From Prolixibacter denitrificans (lineage in GTDB: Bacteria; Bacteroidota; Bacteroidia; Bacteroidales; Prolixibacteraceae): DNA of 64,000 nt. A program made the translations under genes and the position numbers. The stretch is from positions 62,001-126,000 of the forward strand of contig NZ_PYGC01000011.1 in assembly GCF_003014495.1 (NCBI RefSeq). The letters run 5' to 3'. Each line of letters opens with the position of its first letter. Within the stretch, counting starts at the first letter, position 1. The notes beneath the pieces are model-generated. The model ran no database searches, was not told the origin of the DNA, and saw only the letters and a program-made list of their open reading frames with translations. Shown here one piece after another: positions 25,877 to 34,203 of the stretch.

Positions 25877-26359
25877 TTATAAATCCTTTAGCATCCATAC
25901 GGTGCAGGCGTAATGTCCCGTATCACCAACCGGTTGCTGAAGACGATGGAACCCGGCCTTTTCGTACATACCTACCGCCTTTTCCAGCTCAGGAAGCGAT
26001 TCGAGATAGAGTTGCTGATAGCCTTGTTCGCGTGCTGAATCGATGCATTGCGCCATCAACTGTTTGCCGATGCCGGTTCCACGCACCGATGCTGCTACAT
26101 AGAACTTCACCAACTCGACGCATCCTTCCGGCAGACCGTTGGATGGATAGATGCCACATCCGCCCACGATTTTGCCACTGGCTTCAGCAATCCAGTATTC
26201 CGCTTTCGGTACCTGGAAAAGCTCGTACAGGTGGTCGGTGGTGGGATCGGTGTAAACGGTTCCGGGGCGGTCGATTTTGAATTCCCGGAACACTTTCCGA
26301 ATCATCTCCGCCAGGGGAGCATTATCATCAGGTGCAATTTGTCGGTAGGTAACCTCCAT
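25877..26359 (-). CDS. GNAT family N-acetyltransferase
   Basis: A 160-aa single-domain acetyltransferase. Motif A reads VELVKFYVAASVRGTGIGKQLM, with the acetyl-CoA loop RGTGIGK; the beta-4 strand is VGGCGIYP and the C-terminal helix AVGMYEKAGFHRL is classical. The acceptor is unknown (amino acid, peptide N-terminus or small amine). Confidence 0.9.
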   Translation of the reverse strand: MEVTYRQIAPDDNAPLAEMIRKVFREFKIDRPGTVYTDPTTDHLYELFQVPKAEYWIAEASGKIVGGCGIYPSNGLPEGCVELVKFYVAASVRGTGIGKQLMAQCIDSAREQGYQQLYLESLPELEKAVGMYEKAGFHRLQQPVGDTGHYACTVWMLKDL

Positions 26360-26437
26360 GCTTATTCTTTTCTGTTTCCGAAATCCGGTGTTGAATTCCG
26401 GCGGACGGTAAAATTAGAAAATGTGACGAGGAATAAA

Positions 26438-26473
26438 AAAGCCGGCCCGTTGTGGAGTTGCCGGGCCGGCTTT
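26438..26473 (-). terminator. Terminator, copy 1 of a near-identical hairpin pair
   Basis: The stem GCCGGCCCG (26441-26449)/CGGGCCGGC (26462-26470) has an A tract upstream, which forms the T tract on the - strand, so it terminates the outer-membrane protein gene. The same 30-nt hairpin recurs at 27879-27908 with only two changed bases. Confidence 0.85.
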
Positions 26474-26503
26474 GTTTTGCTGTTAGTTAAGAACTATCGG
26501 GTT

Positions 26504-27727
26504 TTATTTAATTCGGAATGAATAGCCTAGACTGATATCAATTGAACTGGTTTGCTGTTTGTCCAGCAGATGTTGGGCGTTGGATGATGGTATTCTGAAG
26601 CTAAAGTTACCGTTAAGAAGGAGGAACGAGTTTTCATTAAGGCGGTACCGGATGCCGGTGCCGGCCAAAAATCCGATCTGGTAATTTAGGAAGTTCGTAC
26701 TCTGGCTCGAAAGCATATCCCGGGGGAATGCTGAGTTGTCAAAAATGAGCAGATCGCCTACTGAATATTCTGAATAGTTGACAAAAACGTTGTTGTAACC
26801 TAAACGGATGGAAGGCTGGAGTTTGTGGTTGCCAAAGGTATATTCAACGATTAACGGGATACTGAATGCAGAGTAGGATAGTTTGATATAGTTGTTTTCA
26901 TTTGGGCCATTAACAGAATGTCTGATTATATCTTCGAACTTATAAGATGAGTAGTTCAGTCCCGTGATGTAGGTCCAGTTCGGATTGCGAGAAGAGGAAA
27001 AGCGGAAGTTGATGCCTGCGAAGGGGGATAAGTCCGTTATATGGTCATCTGAAGTCTGAAAGGTTAGCGAGGCGTAGCTAATGCCTGCCTGAGGTTCGAA
27101 GTACACCGAATGTTTGATGTTTTGTGTGTAATCAGTGAAGGGACATCCGGGGCAGGCCAGTTCACTGAATTTTTTCGATATTTTGATCAGTGATCGGGAA
27201 GTGAAGGACGTGTTCCGGATTTGGCGCTTCAACTGTGGTTCATCCCGGAATGCATTGGCTAGTAATCCAATGTATCTCTTGGAATAGGCTGTGTAGGTTG
27301 AGCCATCGCCCTTAACGTATTTTCGTTCACTGTTGGTGAGGTGATACATTTTATCGCCTTTCTCGATGTAGTAATTCTCTTTGTCAAGGCGGTAAGTACT
27401 TACTGCTCCTGTCGAGAGAACTTCCAGAAATCGCAACTCTTTCTTGTCATCGTACGAAATTTTTTTCGGGACAAAGTACTGAATCCCGGTGCTAATGACC
27501 CTGATATTTTGTGGAGATATAGCTTTGAATTCACCATCGTCATTTTTCCGAAAGCTAAAATTTGTTTTGTCGACAAATTTTAAAGGCAAACGGATGTCAC
27601 CCCGGAGAGTGTCATTTGGATTGGTGATGATATAACTTTTACGGAAAACTTTTTGTGCTTGTGATGTGGTTGTCGTTAGGAAAAAAGCAGTACTTAACAG
27701 GAGTAGGGAAAGAATTTGTGTTTTCAT
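26504..27727 (-). CDS. Outer-membrane beta-barrel-like protein, 407 aa
   Basis: A signal peptide (residues 1-24, ending TSQAQ) is followed by a beta-rich N-terminal domain (about 25-160) and a C-terminal half with alternating strands typical of the OmpA/PorT-like small barrel: YFEPQAGISYASLTF, FAGINFRFSSS, YITGLNYSSYKF, IPLIVEYTFG, IRLGYNNVFVNYS, IGFLAGTGIRYRLN and IDISLGYSFRIK, the last ending in an aromatic/charged residue pattern. Four cysteine-free strands precede a CPGCPF motif near 195. Function unknown. It is flanked by two copies of one terminator. Confidence 0.72.
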   Translation of the reverse strand: MKTQILSLLLLSTAFFLTTTTSQAQKVFRKSYIITNPNDTLRGDIRLPLKFVDKTNFSFRKNDDGEFKAISPQNIRVISTGIQYFVPKKISYDDKKELRFLEVLSTGAVSTYRLDKENYYIEKGDKMYHLTNSERKYVKGDGSTYTAYSKRYIGLLANAFRDEPQLKRQIRNTSFTSRSLIKISKKFSELACPGCPFTDYTQNIKHSVYFEPQAGISYASLTFQTSDDHITDLSPFAGINFRFSSSRNPNWTYITGLNYSSYKFEDIIRHSVNGPNENNYIKLSYSAFSIPLIVEYTFGNHKLQPSIRLGYNNVFVNYSEYSVGDLLIFDNSAFPRDMLSSQSTNFLNYQIGFLAGTGIRYRLNENSFLLLNGNFSFRIPSSNAQHLLDKQQTSSIDISLGYSFRIK

Positions 27728-28122
27728 TTGGATTTTAGGTTAGTATGGTGAATAATTAGTTGGTTTTCTTTCATCATTCGTTTTTCAAGGTTAGGCTTTT
27801 CCATTAGATTCACCCGAGCTGATTTTGGTTGCGTAGTGTGGAAAATTGAAATGTTATCCATAATTGAGGCACAAAAAAGCCGGCCCGATGTGGAGTTACC
27901 GGGCCGGCCTGAAAAAGGTGTGCTAAGAGGTGAAATGAGAAAGCTAACTACTTACAAGCACACCCAATGCTTCCAACTGATGAGGTATTCTCTCTTCTAC
28001 CACATTATATCATCTTTCCTGTCCCGTGTTTTTGGATTTCCTCTCTCTGTCTGATACCAACGATAACTAAGATAGGGAATTTGGATTGAAAATAAAAGTC
28101 GATAACTTAGTCTGCATTTAGT
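27728..28122. other. 395-bp intergenic region with a terminator and no gene
   Basis: It holds the second hairpin copy (27879-27908). A 72-codon open frame on the + strand (27836-28054) runs straight through this hairpin and has no family features, so it is not accepted as a gene. Confidence 0.6.
27875..27912 (-). terminator. Terminator, copy 2 of the near-identical hairpin pair
   Basis: The stem GCCGGCCCG (27879-27887)/CGGGCCGGC (27900-27908) with the same loop as copy 1 except two bases, and a T tract on the - strand. It lies about 210 bp beyond the stop of the gene at 28123, so a long 3' UTR would be needed. Confidence 0.75.
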
Positions 28123-28641
28123 TTATCGTTCAATTTTTATTCTTCTGATTTTATCTTTGTTGTCTCTGTACTCAATAAACCATTCGCTTTCTATAAAATT
28201 TTCAAAATCTTTATGAATGGTAAAATATAATGAATGATTGAGTAATTCATTTGGTGCTAGGTTTATGGTGGTTAGTTCATCAGCTTTTATTACGCCATGA
28301 TTTCCTTTGCGGGAATCTTGGCTTAATAAATCAAAATAGTTATTGCGACCCTTTGACTTTGTTAGGAATTTTAATCTTCTCACAATCTTATTTAATCCTG
28401 GAGAAGTATTATAGAAGTCTAGTTCTATTGTAATTATTATAGAATGTGTAATTTTTGTCAATTGGTTTTTCTCGTTTAAATTTCCAGTGTCACTTTTCTC
28501 ATAAAACTTAATGTTTACTGAATTTTGATATATTTTAACTTTACCCATTTGCGTTAAATGACCTAACAAAGCTCCTAGTATGACTAACATTGTTCCCATA
28601 ACACTTATCAGGGCCGGAAGATTGAAATTAAGAATAGTCAT
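28123..28641 (-). CDS. Membrane-anchored hypothetical protein, 172 aa
   Basis: An N-terminal transmembrane helix (about residues 9-30, ALISVMGTMLVILGALLGHL) precedes a beta-rich domain with an apparent immunoglobulin-like strand order (HSIIITIELDFYNTS, LTTINLAPNELLNHSLYFTI, WFIEYRDNKDKIRRIKI). The gene is clearly more AT-rich than its neighbours, as is the next one upstream, which has the same layout. Function unknown. Confidence 0.65.
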   Translation of the reverse strand: MTILNFNLPALISVMGTMLVILGALLGHLTQMGKVKIYQNSVNIKFYEKSDTGNLNEKNQLTKITHSIIITIELDFYNTSPGLNKIVRRLKFLTKSKGRNNYFDLLSQDSRKGNHGVIKADELTTINLAPNELLNHSLYFTIHKDFENFIESEWFIEYRDNKDKIRRIKIER

Positions 28642-28714
28642 CTTTGATTTTTTTAGGGGATGAAAGTCTATTTTACGATCTATTATTCTTATCGATGGTC
28701 ATATTTTTTATATG

Positions 28715-29275
28715 CTATATTAAATGTGGTACCTCGAAATACATTCTGTCACTCCATGTTTTAATTGGAACATCATTATCTGATGCGCTAAAATATTTTT
28801 TCATATTTATATCAACTGAAAACTCGATGAAATAGAGACCTTGTTTATTCAATTCAAATATATATGGAAGTCTTACGCTTGTGTTAGATCTTAGTCGACC
28901 TGTGTAATGAGGTTCAGAACTTGTCAATCCTATTTTCTTTGATACAAAAGTTAGTTCTTCGTTTTCTCCAACTTTATATATGGCCATCTGCGCCCTATAG
29001 TGTTTATTTTCTTTTTCATTTTTTGCTGGATGATCTCCTGTTTGGTAATTATAATAAAGGTTGACCTCTCTGTTACCATTATTTTCAATTAATGCTTCTA
29101 AATGAATGAGCTTTCTACTTTCCTCATTATAAATTTCAGCTTTTTGAAGTTTTACGCTAATAGAAGCTATTTCATTTCTCCTTCTGAATTTGAAGTAGGC
29201 CCATATTCCTCCAGCGATTATTGAGGCCGAATTAAATAAAGTGGAATAATCGGCTAAATTAAAATGGTGACTCAT
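28715..29275 (-). CDS. Membrane-anchored hypothetical protein, 186 aa
   Basis: One N-terminal hydrophobic segment (about residues 12-28, LFNSASIIAGGIWAYFKF) is followed by basic RRR and a beta-rich domain (LEALIENNGNREVNLYYNY, SVRLPYIFELNKQGLYFIEFSVDI). LEALIENNGNRE resembles Ig-like or CARDB-type beta folds. It lies 73 bp upstream of a second AT-rich protein of similar architecture, suggesting a pair. Origin by transfer is possible from base composition. No recognised family. Confidence 0.65.
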   Translation of the reverse strand: MSHHFNLADYSTLFNSASIIAGGIWAYFKFRRRNEIASISVKLQKAEIYNEESRKLIHLEALIENNGNREVNLYYNYQTGDHPAKNEKENKHYRAQMAIYKVGENEELTFVSKKIGLTSSEPHYTGRLRSNTSVRLPYIFELNKQGLYFIEFSVDINMKKYFSASDNDVPIKTWSDRMYFEVPHLI

Positions 29276-29491
29276 CTTAATGTCTTAGTTATTGGTTTTT
29301 CTAAGTTAGTCAGTTTTATGTTATTGAAAAATCGGTAAGGGGAGAATCCTCCTCCGGCCGTTGGCCACCTCCTCCAGCGGAGGATATTTGTTGTTGGCGT
29401 GGTTTAATAGCCCCACCCGGCCTCCCCAAACGGGGAGGATAACGGTCGCGAATGGCGGTGCTTATAATCGGCAGGGGCGTTTATTGGGCAA

Positions 29492-29522
29492 ATCCTGACA
29501 GGTTTCGAAAACCTGTCAGGAT
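29492..29522. repeat. REP-like palindrome (CCTGACAGGTTT core)
   Basis: A perfect 14-bp stem (29492-29505 with 29509-29522) around a 3-nt loop. The CCTGACAGGTTT sequence is a dispersed intergenic palindrome that recurs in many Bacteroidota genomes, as far as I recall. It has no poly-T tract and is not a terminator. Confidence 0.6.
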
Positions 29523-29860
29523 AGGGAGTAAGAGTGTTACTTATTGGTTGATTTGAGAAAAAGTTTGAGAATGATTCTTTGAGGAAATTCTCTGTTGATC
29601 TTTCGGCCATTGCCATTTCTGCAGTTATTAATTTTACTGTGCGCTGCGTGGCTACGATGTATCATGGCCCTGCGTGGCAATAGTGGAAATGAACAACGAA
29701 GTTTGGGACTTCGAAATTTCTTGCTGCCTTTCCATTTCAATATTTACTCACCCCAAACCCCTCTCTAAATTAAAGAGAGGCAATTCGCAGGCAGTGCGAA
29801 TGGGAAGAACAATTTGGGCAAACTTAAATTGGATTAATAAATTGAACAGTAGAGGCACGG

Positions 29861-29902
29861 CGCAACAATAGTAACTACAGGAACGAGAGAAACAACAGAA
29901 AC
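29861..29902 (-). repeat. Left copy of a ~42-bp inverted repeat flanking the ABC exporter
   Basis: Its reverse complement aligns with 32050-32091 at roughly 85% by manual count (GTTTCTGT, GTTCCTGT, GTTACT and TTGTT blocks shared). The two copies point toward each other around the two ABC genes. Confidence 0.5.
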
Positions 29903-29969
29903 GAATTCTTTATTTCCCATTTTTCATTGTTAATTTTCGACTAGCTTTATACTCCGAAACGCTTTGCTT

Positions 29970-30908
29970 ATGGAAAACATGCATACACCGGTGATTGAGG
30001 TGAAGCAGGTGCACAAGTCCTTCAAGACGGTTCATGCGGTGCAGGGACTTAACCTGACCATCGGGAAGGGGGAGTTTGTGGCGCTGCTGGGACCGAACGG
30101 TGCCGGGAAAACCACGTTGGTGGAGATGATTGAGGGTATCCGTCATCCCGACAAGGGCGAAATCCGCATCATGGGGAAGACGTGGAAGCACCACGAGGAT
30201 GAGTTGCGACATCTGATTGGTTTGTCGTTGCAGGAGACCCGTTTTACGGATAAGCTGCGGGTGTATGAAACGCTTCGGTTGTTTGCCAGCTTTTTCGGAT
30301 TGGGGAAGGAGCGGGTAGAGGAGATTATCGAGTTGGTGGCGCTGGAAGAGAAGCGTAAAGCATTTGTGGGAAACCTATCCGGCGGTCAAAGGCAACGACT
30401 GGCACTAGGCATCTCGCTATTGAATAAACCGAAGGTGTTGTTGCTGGATGAGCCGACCACCGGCCTCGACCCGAATGCCCGGCGGGAAATCTGGGCTATT
30501 CTGCGCAAGCTGAAAGAACAGGCCGAAACGTCGATGATTTTGACCACGCATTACATGGAAGAGGCGGAGCAGTTGTGCGACTATATTATCATTGTCGACC
30601 ACGGAAAAGTGTTGCGGGAAGGAACGCTGGAGCAGTTGCTGAAGGGCGAAGAAGGGGAGAAGGTGATTGAGTTTTCGCTGAAAGATGGTCCGGAGACCTT
30701 GCCTCCAACGAATGGCAAAATTGGTGAGATGCAATGGAACGGAATGCAGCGGAGTGGAAAGGTGACCGTGCAGGATATGAATACGCAGCTGCCGGAGTTC
30801 ATGGAATATTTGCAACAGAACCGGCTTCATTTGCAGGATATGGAGTGCCGCCGTACCACCCTCGACGATTTATTTACCACGTTAACCGGAAGACATTTAC
30901 ATGAATAA
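29970..30908 (+). CDS. ABC-2 type exporter, ATP-binding protein
   Basis: A 312-aa ATPase with Walker A GPNGAGKTT (41-49), signature LSGGQRQRLALG, Walker B VLLLDEPTTGLDP and switch His TTHYMEEAEQL. The C-terminal 80 residues form the extension common in CcmA/NodI/DrrA-like exporters. ATG 29970 is chosen; a TTG two codons earlier is less likely. It overlaps the permease gene by 8 bp. The substrate is unknown; this class exports drugs, polysaccharides or lipids. Confidence 0.93.
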   Translation: MENMHTPVIEVKQVHKSFKTVHAVQGLNLTIGKGEFVALLGPNGAGKTTLVEMIEGIRHPDKGEIRIMGKTWKHHEDELRHLIGLSLQETRFTDKLRVYETLRLFASFFGLGKERVEEIIELVALEEKRKAFVGNLSGGQRQRLALGISLLNKPKVLLLDEPTTGLDPNARREIWAILRKLKEQAETSMILTTHYMEEAEQLCDYIIIVDHGKVLREGTLEQLLKGEEGEKVIEFSLKDGPETLPPTNGKIGEMQWNGMQRSGKVTVQDMNTQLPEFMEYLQQNRLHLQDMECRRTTLDDLFTTLTGRHLHE

Positions 30909-32025
30909 CCGACTATCTAACCATCAGCTTTGGCAACTAACGCTTTCGTATTCGCGGGAGTTACTTCGTGAACCGGGCGTGCTATTCTGGGGCATTGTGT
31001 TTCCTATCCTGATGTCGTTGGGACTGGGCATTGCTTTTACGCAGAAAACGGATGTCGTGCGCAAAGTCGCGGTCATTGACGCATCGGTCGACAGTACGTC
31101 TATTCAACATTTTTTGCTAACGGAGGCACAGGCTAATCCGGAAGTGGCAGCGGATTCGTTTCGTTACAGCTACACGATTCCTGATAAGCAGATGGGAAAT
31201 ACCACCTTCCTTTTCCGGGAAACGGATTGGAAGGAGGCGATGGTTTTGCTGAAACGCGGCCAGATAAATGTGATTTTGACCGAGCAAAACGGAAAGCCGG
31301 AATATCATTTCGATCCGCGTAATCCGGATGCTCAGCTGACTTATATCAAGCTGTCGGGCATGTTGAACGGGAAAGTGGTGAATACCCCACAAGACAACGG
31401 CGAAATCAAACCGCTGACGTTGGCGGGAACACGTTATATCGATTTCCTGGTTCCTGGTTTGATTGCTATGAATGCGATGATGTCGTGTATGTGGGGTATC
31501 AGTTACGGTATTATCGACCGACGCTCGAAGAAGTTGCTGCGACGCATGGTGGCTACCCCGATGAAAAAGACCAACTTCCTGATTGCCTTTATTACGGTGC
31601 GCTTTGTGATGAATTTCATCGAATCGGCGCTGCTGGTGTTGGTTACCTGGCTGGTTTTCGGAATTACCATTCAGGGAAGTATTCCCGGATTACTGGCGAT
31701 TTTTATGGCAGGTAACTTGGCTTTTGCCGGAATCGCCATTTTTGTTTCGTCGCATACGGCCAATACCGAAGTGGGCAACGGCTTGATTAACCTGGTGGTG
31801 ATGCCGATGATGGTTCTGTCGGGCATCTTCTTCAGCTACCACAACTTCCCGGACTGGAGCATTCCGGTGATTCAGAAACTGCCGCTAACAATGCTGGCGG
31901 ATGGTATTCGGGGAATCTTTAATGAAGGTTTGGGTATGACGGATATTGCTTTGCCGTTTGTGATTCTATCGGCCATTGGGGTTTTCTTCTTCTCGCTGGG
32001 ACTGCGGTTTTTTAAATGGCATTGA
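30901..32025 (+). CDS. ABC-2 type exporter, permease protein
   Basis: A 374-aa membrane protein of the YhfI/YadH-like ABC-2 group. There is a first TM at about 27-45, a large extracytoplasmic domain (about 55-175), then five TM segments from about 180 (FLVPGLIAMNAMMSCMWGISYGI, FITVRFVMNFIESALLVLVTWLVFG and following, ending FFFSLGLRFFKW). The gene overlaps its ATPase by 8 bp, so the two form one transporter. Confidence 0.9.
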   Translation: MNNRLSNHQLWQLTLSYSRELLREPGVLFWGIVFPILMSLGLGIAFTQKTDVVRKVAVIDASVDSTSIQHFLLTEAQANPEVAADSFRYSYTIPDKQMGNTTFLFRETDWKEAMVLLKRGQINVILTEQNGKPEYHFDPRNPDAQLTYIKLSGMLNGKVVNTPQDNGEIKPLTLAGTRYIDFLVPGLIAMNAMMSCMWGISYGIIDRRSKKLLRRMVATPMKKTNFLIAFITVRFVMNFIESALLVLVTWLVFGITIQGSIPGLLAIFMAGNLAFAGIAIFVSSHTANTEVGNGLINLVVMPMMVLSGIFFSYHNFPDWSIPVIQKLPLTMLADGIRGIFNEGLGMTDIALPFVILSAIGVFFFSLGLRFFKWH

Positions 32026-32049
32026 CGGGGCGGGTTTCAGGTTGAAAGG

Positions 32050-32091
32050 GTTTCTGTGGTTACTATTGTTCCTGTGGTTACTGTTGTTAGA
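32050..32091 (+). repeat. Right copy of the ~42-bp inverted repeat, containing a 17-bp tandem repeat
   Basis: It matches the reverse complement of 29861-29902. Inside it, CTGTGGTTACTATTGTT (32054-32070) is repeated at 32072-32088 with one base change. It lies 24 bp after the permease stop. Confidence 0.5.
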
Positions 32092-32194
32092 AGGGGTTCA
32101 GGTTACAAGTTGCGCCAGAGGTTGCTGTAACTGACGTTGTCTCTGTTGGTGAGGAAAGTTTTTGAGTTACACTCCCTATCAGAACATCGTAAAA

Positions 32195-32224
32195 AAAGGC
32201 TGCCCGGGATAGCAGACAGCCTTT
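32195..32224 (-). terminator. Intrinsic terminator of the sulfide:quinone oxidoreductase operon
   Basis: The stem AAAGGCTG/CAGCCTTT (32195-32202 with 32217-32224) is followed on the - strand by a run of eight Ts. It lies 11 bp beyond the stop of the 54-residue protein. Confidence 0.82.
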
Positions 32225-32234
32225 CGAATCCAAC

Positions 32235-32399
32235 CTATGAGTGTCCTCCGGCGACGATGCGGAGGATTTTGATGTTCAGCACTACCCAGCGGTACAGTTG
32301 CCAGGGAATGAATGCTCTCCAGAAACGGGTTGCCCGTGTGGGAACCGGTGGATACGATTCCTCGGAGTATGCAATGGTTTGGTTACTTTGTTCTTCCAT
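32235..32399 (-). CDS. Small protein, 54 aa, partner of the SQR gene
   Basis: An open frame of 55 codons, ATG at 32399, TAG ending at 32235. The first 20 residues are acidic and Pro-rich (MEEQSNQTIAYSEESYPPVP), followed by a basic/aromatic amphipathic stretch TRFWRAFIPWQLYRWVVL and NIKILRIVAGGHS. The gene begins 21 bp after the SQR stop and ends just before a terminator, so it is co-transcribed. The Trp/Arg-rich C-terminal half suggests a membrane-surface helix. Unknown function; probably a subunit or membrane anchor of the oxidoreductase (inference). Confidence 0.6.
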   Translation of the reverse strand: MEEQSNQTIAYSEESYPPVPTRATRFWRAFIPWQLYRWVVLNIKILRIVAGGHS

Positions 32400-32420
32400 A
32401 TCTTTTGTTTTTAATTGTTC

Positions 32421-33878
32421 TTATTCGGGTAACAGCCACCAGAAAGGATAGCCTTTGGCTTTGTGCAGAAACATGTAATGCATGAACCATTTCAGCCAGT
32501 GTCCGGCTAATCCGGCCTCGCCGATGGTATAGGAAATATCGCGACCGTATTCCGGGTATTTTTTCCAGTCCTGCACAATGGGGAAAATAGTCATGGTGGC
32601 AGCGGCTCCGTTCATCATTCCGTAACCGGCTGAGACGATACAGGCAGCTCCCATTTTGGACATGGAAGCTTTGTGCTTCAATTGTGGTTTGCCGGTTTTA
32701 ATCCAATCGGCAATATTCTGGGCAACCACTTTTCCGGTTACGCCCGAAGGCATTCCGGTACGCGGTGGTGCCGGGAATATTTTTGTGCCTGACGGACTGG
32801 TCATCGGTTTGGAAATAGCATGTGGTGGTGCAAAAGCGATTCCCGCAGCGAAGATGTTTTCGTAGCTTGGATTTTGATAGGTTGAAGGCCAGTCATCGGC
32901 CGACCATTGCTCGAACGGTTTGGGTGTATAGTCAGCATCCACTTTCATGAAGCCGTTTGGTGCGAACAGGGTATCGGTCATGTCGCTGCCGTCTTTGGCG
33001 AAGGCTTTTATTCCCGGTCCGGTGAAGGAAGGAATCAGCATGGCAAAATCGAAAGTTTCTTCACCCATCGTTCCGTCGAGGGATTCGTAGTGTACTTTGC
33101 CTTTTTCGATTTTCTTCACCCCGGCACGTTTAATCCAGCTAATGTTGCGTTCGCGGAAGAACGATTCAGCCAGCGTGCGTGTTTGCGTAATATAACCTCC
33201 ACGTTTGATGTAGGCACCGCCCATACCGAAATCGCCCAACTCGAATTCATTGGTAATCCATTTGATTTCGGCCATGTGCGACAGTTTCCGCTTCTTGATT
33301 TCGAAGGCTACGTTGAGAATGTACTCGAAGGCCGCTCCCTGGCAGGTGGACATCGGGTGCCCGACTCCAATGAGAATCTTTTGCTTTTCGCCATTTTCCA
33401 TCTTTTGGATGCAGCCCTGTAGTTTCTCCCAAGCCTGGGCAGCATGGCCATAGGTACAAACCGATTCAGTGAATTTATCAGGTCCCAGACCTTCAGTACC
33501 GGCAAAGTTGAGCTTCGGACCGGTAGCATTTATCAGAAAGTCGTAGTCTACCTTTTCCGTTTCGCCAACGCGGTCCTGACCGGTGTATTCAACGGTTACA
33601 AATCCTTTGCTGATTTCACTGTCTCCTTCCGGGTGAATGGAAACAGCTTTGGCTTGTTTGAAAATGATCCCAGCCTTTTTGTAGCGTTTATCCAGCCGGA
33701 AACGAATCTGGTCGACCGTCATCCGCCCAACGCCAACCCAGATATTTGAAGGAATCCAGTGGTAGTAGGTGTTTGGAGCAATCACCACCACTTCATGTTT
33801 TTTCCCCAATTTCTTTTTCAGGATGGTTGACGCTGTATGTCCAGAGATACCGGCACCCAGCACGACAATTTTTGCCAT
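32421..33878 (-). CDS. Sulfide:quinone oxidoreductase-like flavoprotein
   Basis: A 485-aa FAD protein. VVLGAGISGHTA (5-16) is the dinucleotide-binding motif. Three Cys positions match SQR: Cys141 (SVCTYGHA), Cys179 (STCQGAAFEYI, the characteristic CxGAAxE) and Cys413 (GAACIVSAGYG). The C-terminal 30 residues (HWLKWFMHYMFLHKAKGYPFWWLL in part) are aromatic and amphipathic, fitting membrane association. It would oxidise sulfide or a persulfide and reduce the quinone pool. Start ATG 33878 opens the Rossmann strand. Confidence 0.87.
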   Translation of the reverse strand: MAKIVVLGAGISGHTASTILKKKLGKKHEVVVIAPNTYYHWIPSNIWVGVGRMTVDQIRFRLDKRYKKAGIIFKQAKAVSIHPEGDSEISKGFVTVEYTGQDRVGETEKVDYDFLINATGPKLNFAGTEGLGPDKFTESVCTYGHAAQAWEKLQGCIQKMENGEKQKILIGVGHPMSTCQGAAFEYILNVAFEIKKRKLSHMAEIKWITNEFELGDFGMGGAYIKRGGYITQTRTLAESFFRERNISWIKRAGVKKIEKGKVHYESLDGTMGEETFDFAMLIPSFTGPGIKAFAKDGSDMTDTLFAPNGFMKVDADYTPKPFEQWSADDWPSTYQNPSYENIFAAGIAFAPPHAISKPMTSPSGTKIFPAPPRTGMPSGVTGKVVAQNIADWIKTGKPQLKHKASMSKMGAACIVSAGYGMMNGAAATMTIFPIVQDWKKYPEYGRDISYTIGEAGLAGHWLKWFMHYMFLHKAKGYPFWWLLPE

Positions 33879-34203
33879 AATCAATTGGTTTTATTGGTTA
33901 ATTGTTTTCTCTGAAGAAGTGTATTGGCGTGCCCTCTCCTCAGCCGTGCCTGCGAAAGCCAAAACCTTATTAAATCTACAATAAAAATCTGTGATTTGCC
34001 TGCTTAACAGTTGATTAATTTGGTGAAGAACAAGCCGTTTTATTGACAAAAGAGATTTTGGTAACTATTGAAGAATTCAAATTAAATGCGATAAATAATA
34101 GCCGGAATACATCTTTTTCAATGGGTAGGTCTGGAAAACATCCGAAAAGTGGATTACAGATTAAGGTTATTTTTTCATCTTTAGAAAGTTTCAACAACCG
34201 ACT
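33879..34203. other. 325-bp divergent intergenic region
   Basis: It lies between the divergent SQR (-) and desulfurase-like (+) genes. No open frame with protein features and no clear palindrome was seen. CATCTTTAG at about 34178-34186 resembles a weak -7 box for the + gene. Confidence 0.5.

Larger units (their letters stand above)
29276..29969. repeat. 694-bp palindrome-rich intergenic region without genes
   Basis: It contains several short palindromes typical of Bacteroidia intergenic repeats: CCTCCCC/GGGGAGG at 29421-29438, a 14-bp stem at 29492-29522, CCTCTCT/AGAGAGG at 29760-29780, and a GTAGAGGCACGGCGC fragment at about 29849-29863. Short open frames here cross the repeats and look random. 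Confidence 0.65.

Noticed and set aside
27836-28054. 72-codon open frame on the + strand
   Set aside because: It runs through a terminator hairpin, has no family features and no promoter-like box, and its codon use looks random.
29404-29871. Several 60-70 codon frames in the palindrome-rich spacer
   Set aside because: Each crosses one or more palindromes and shows no domain, signal peptide or conserved composition.
32221-32240. TTCGAATCC resembling a tRNA T-loop
   Set aside because: No acceptor stem, D-arm or anticodon arm can be folded around it; it lies between a terminator and the small protein stop.
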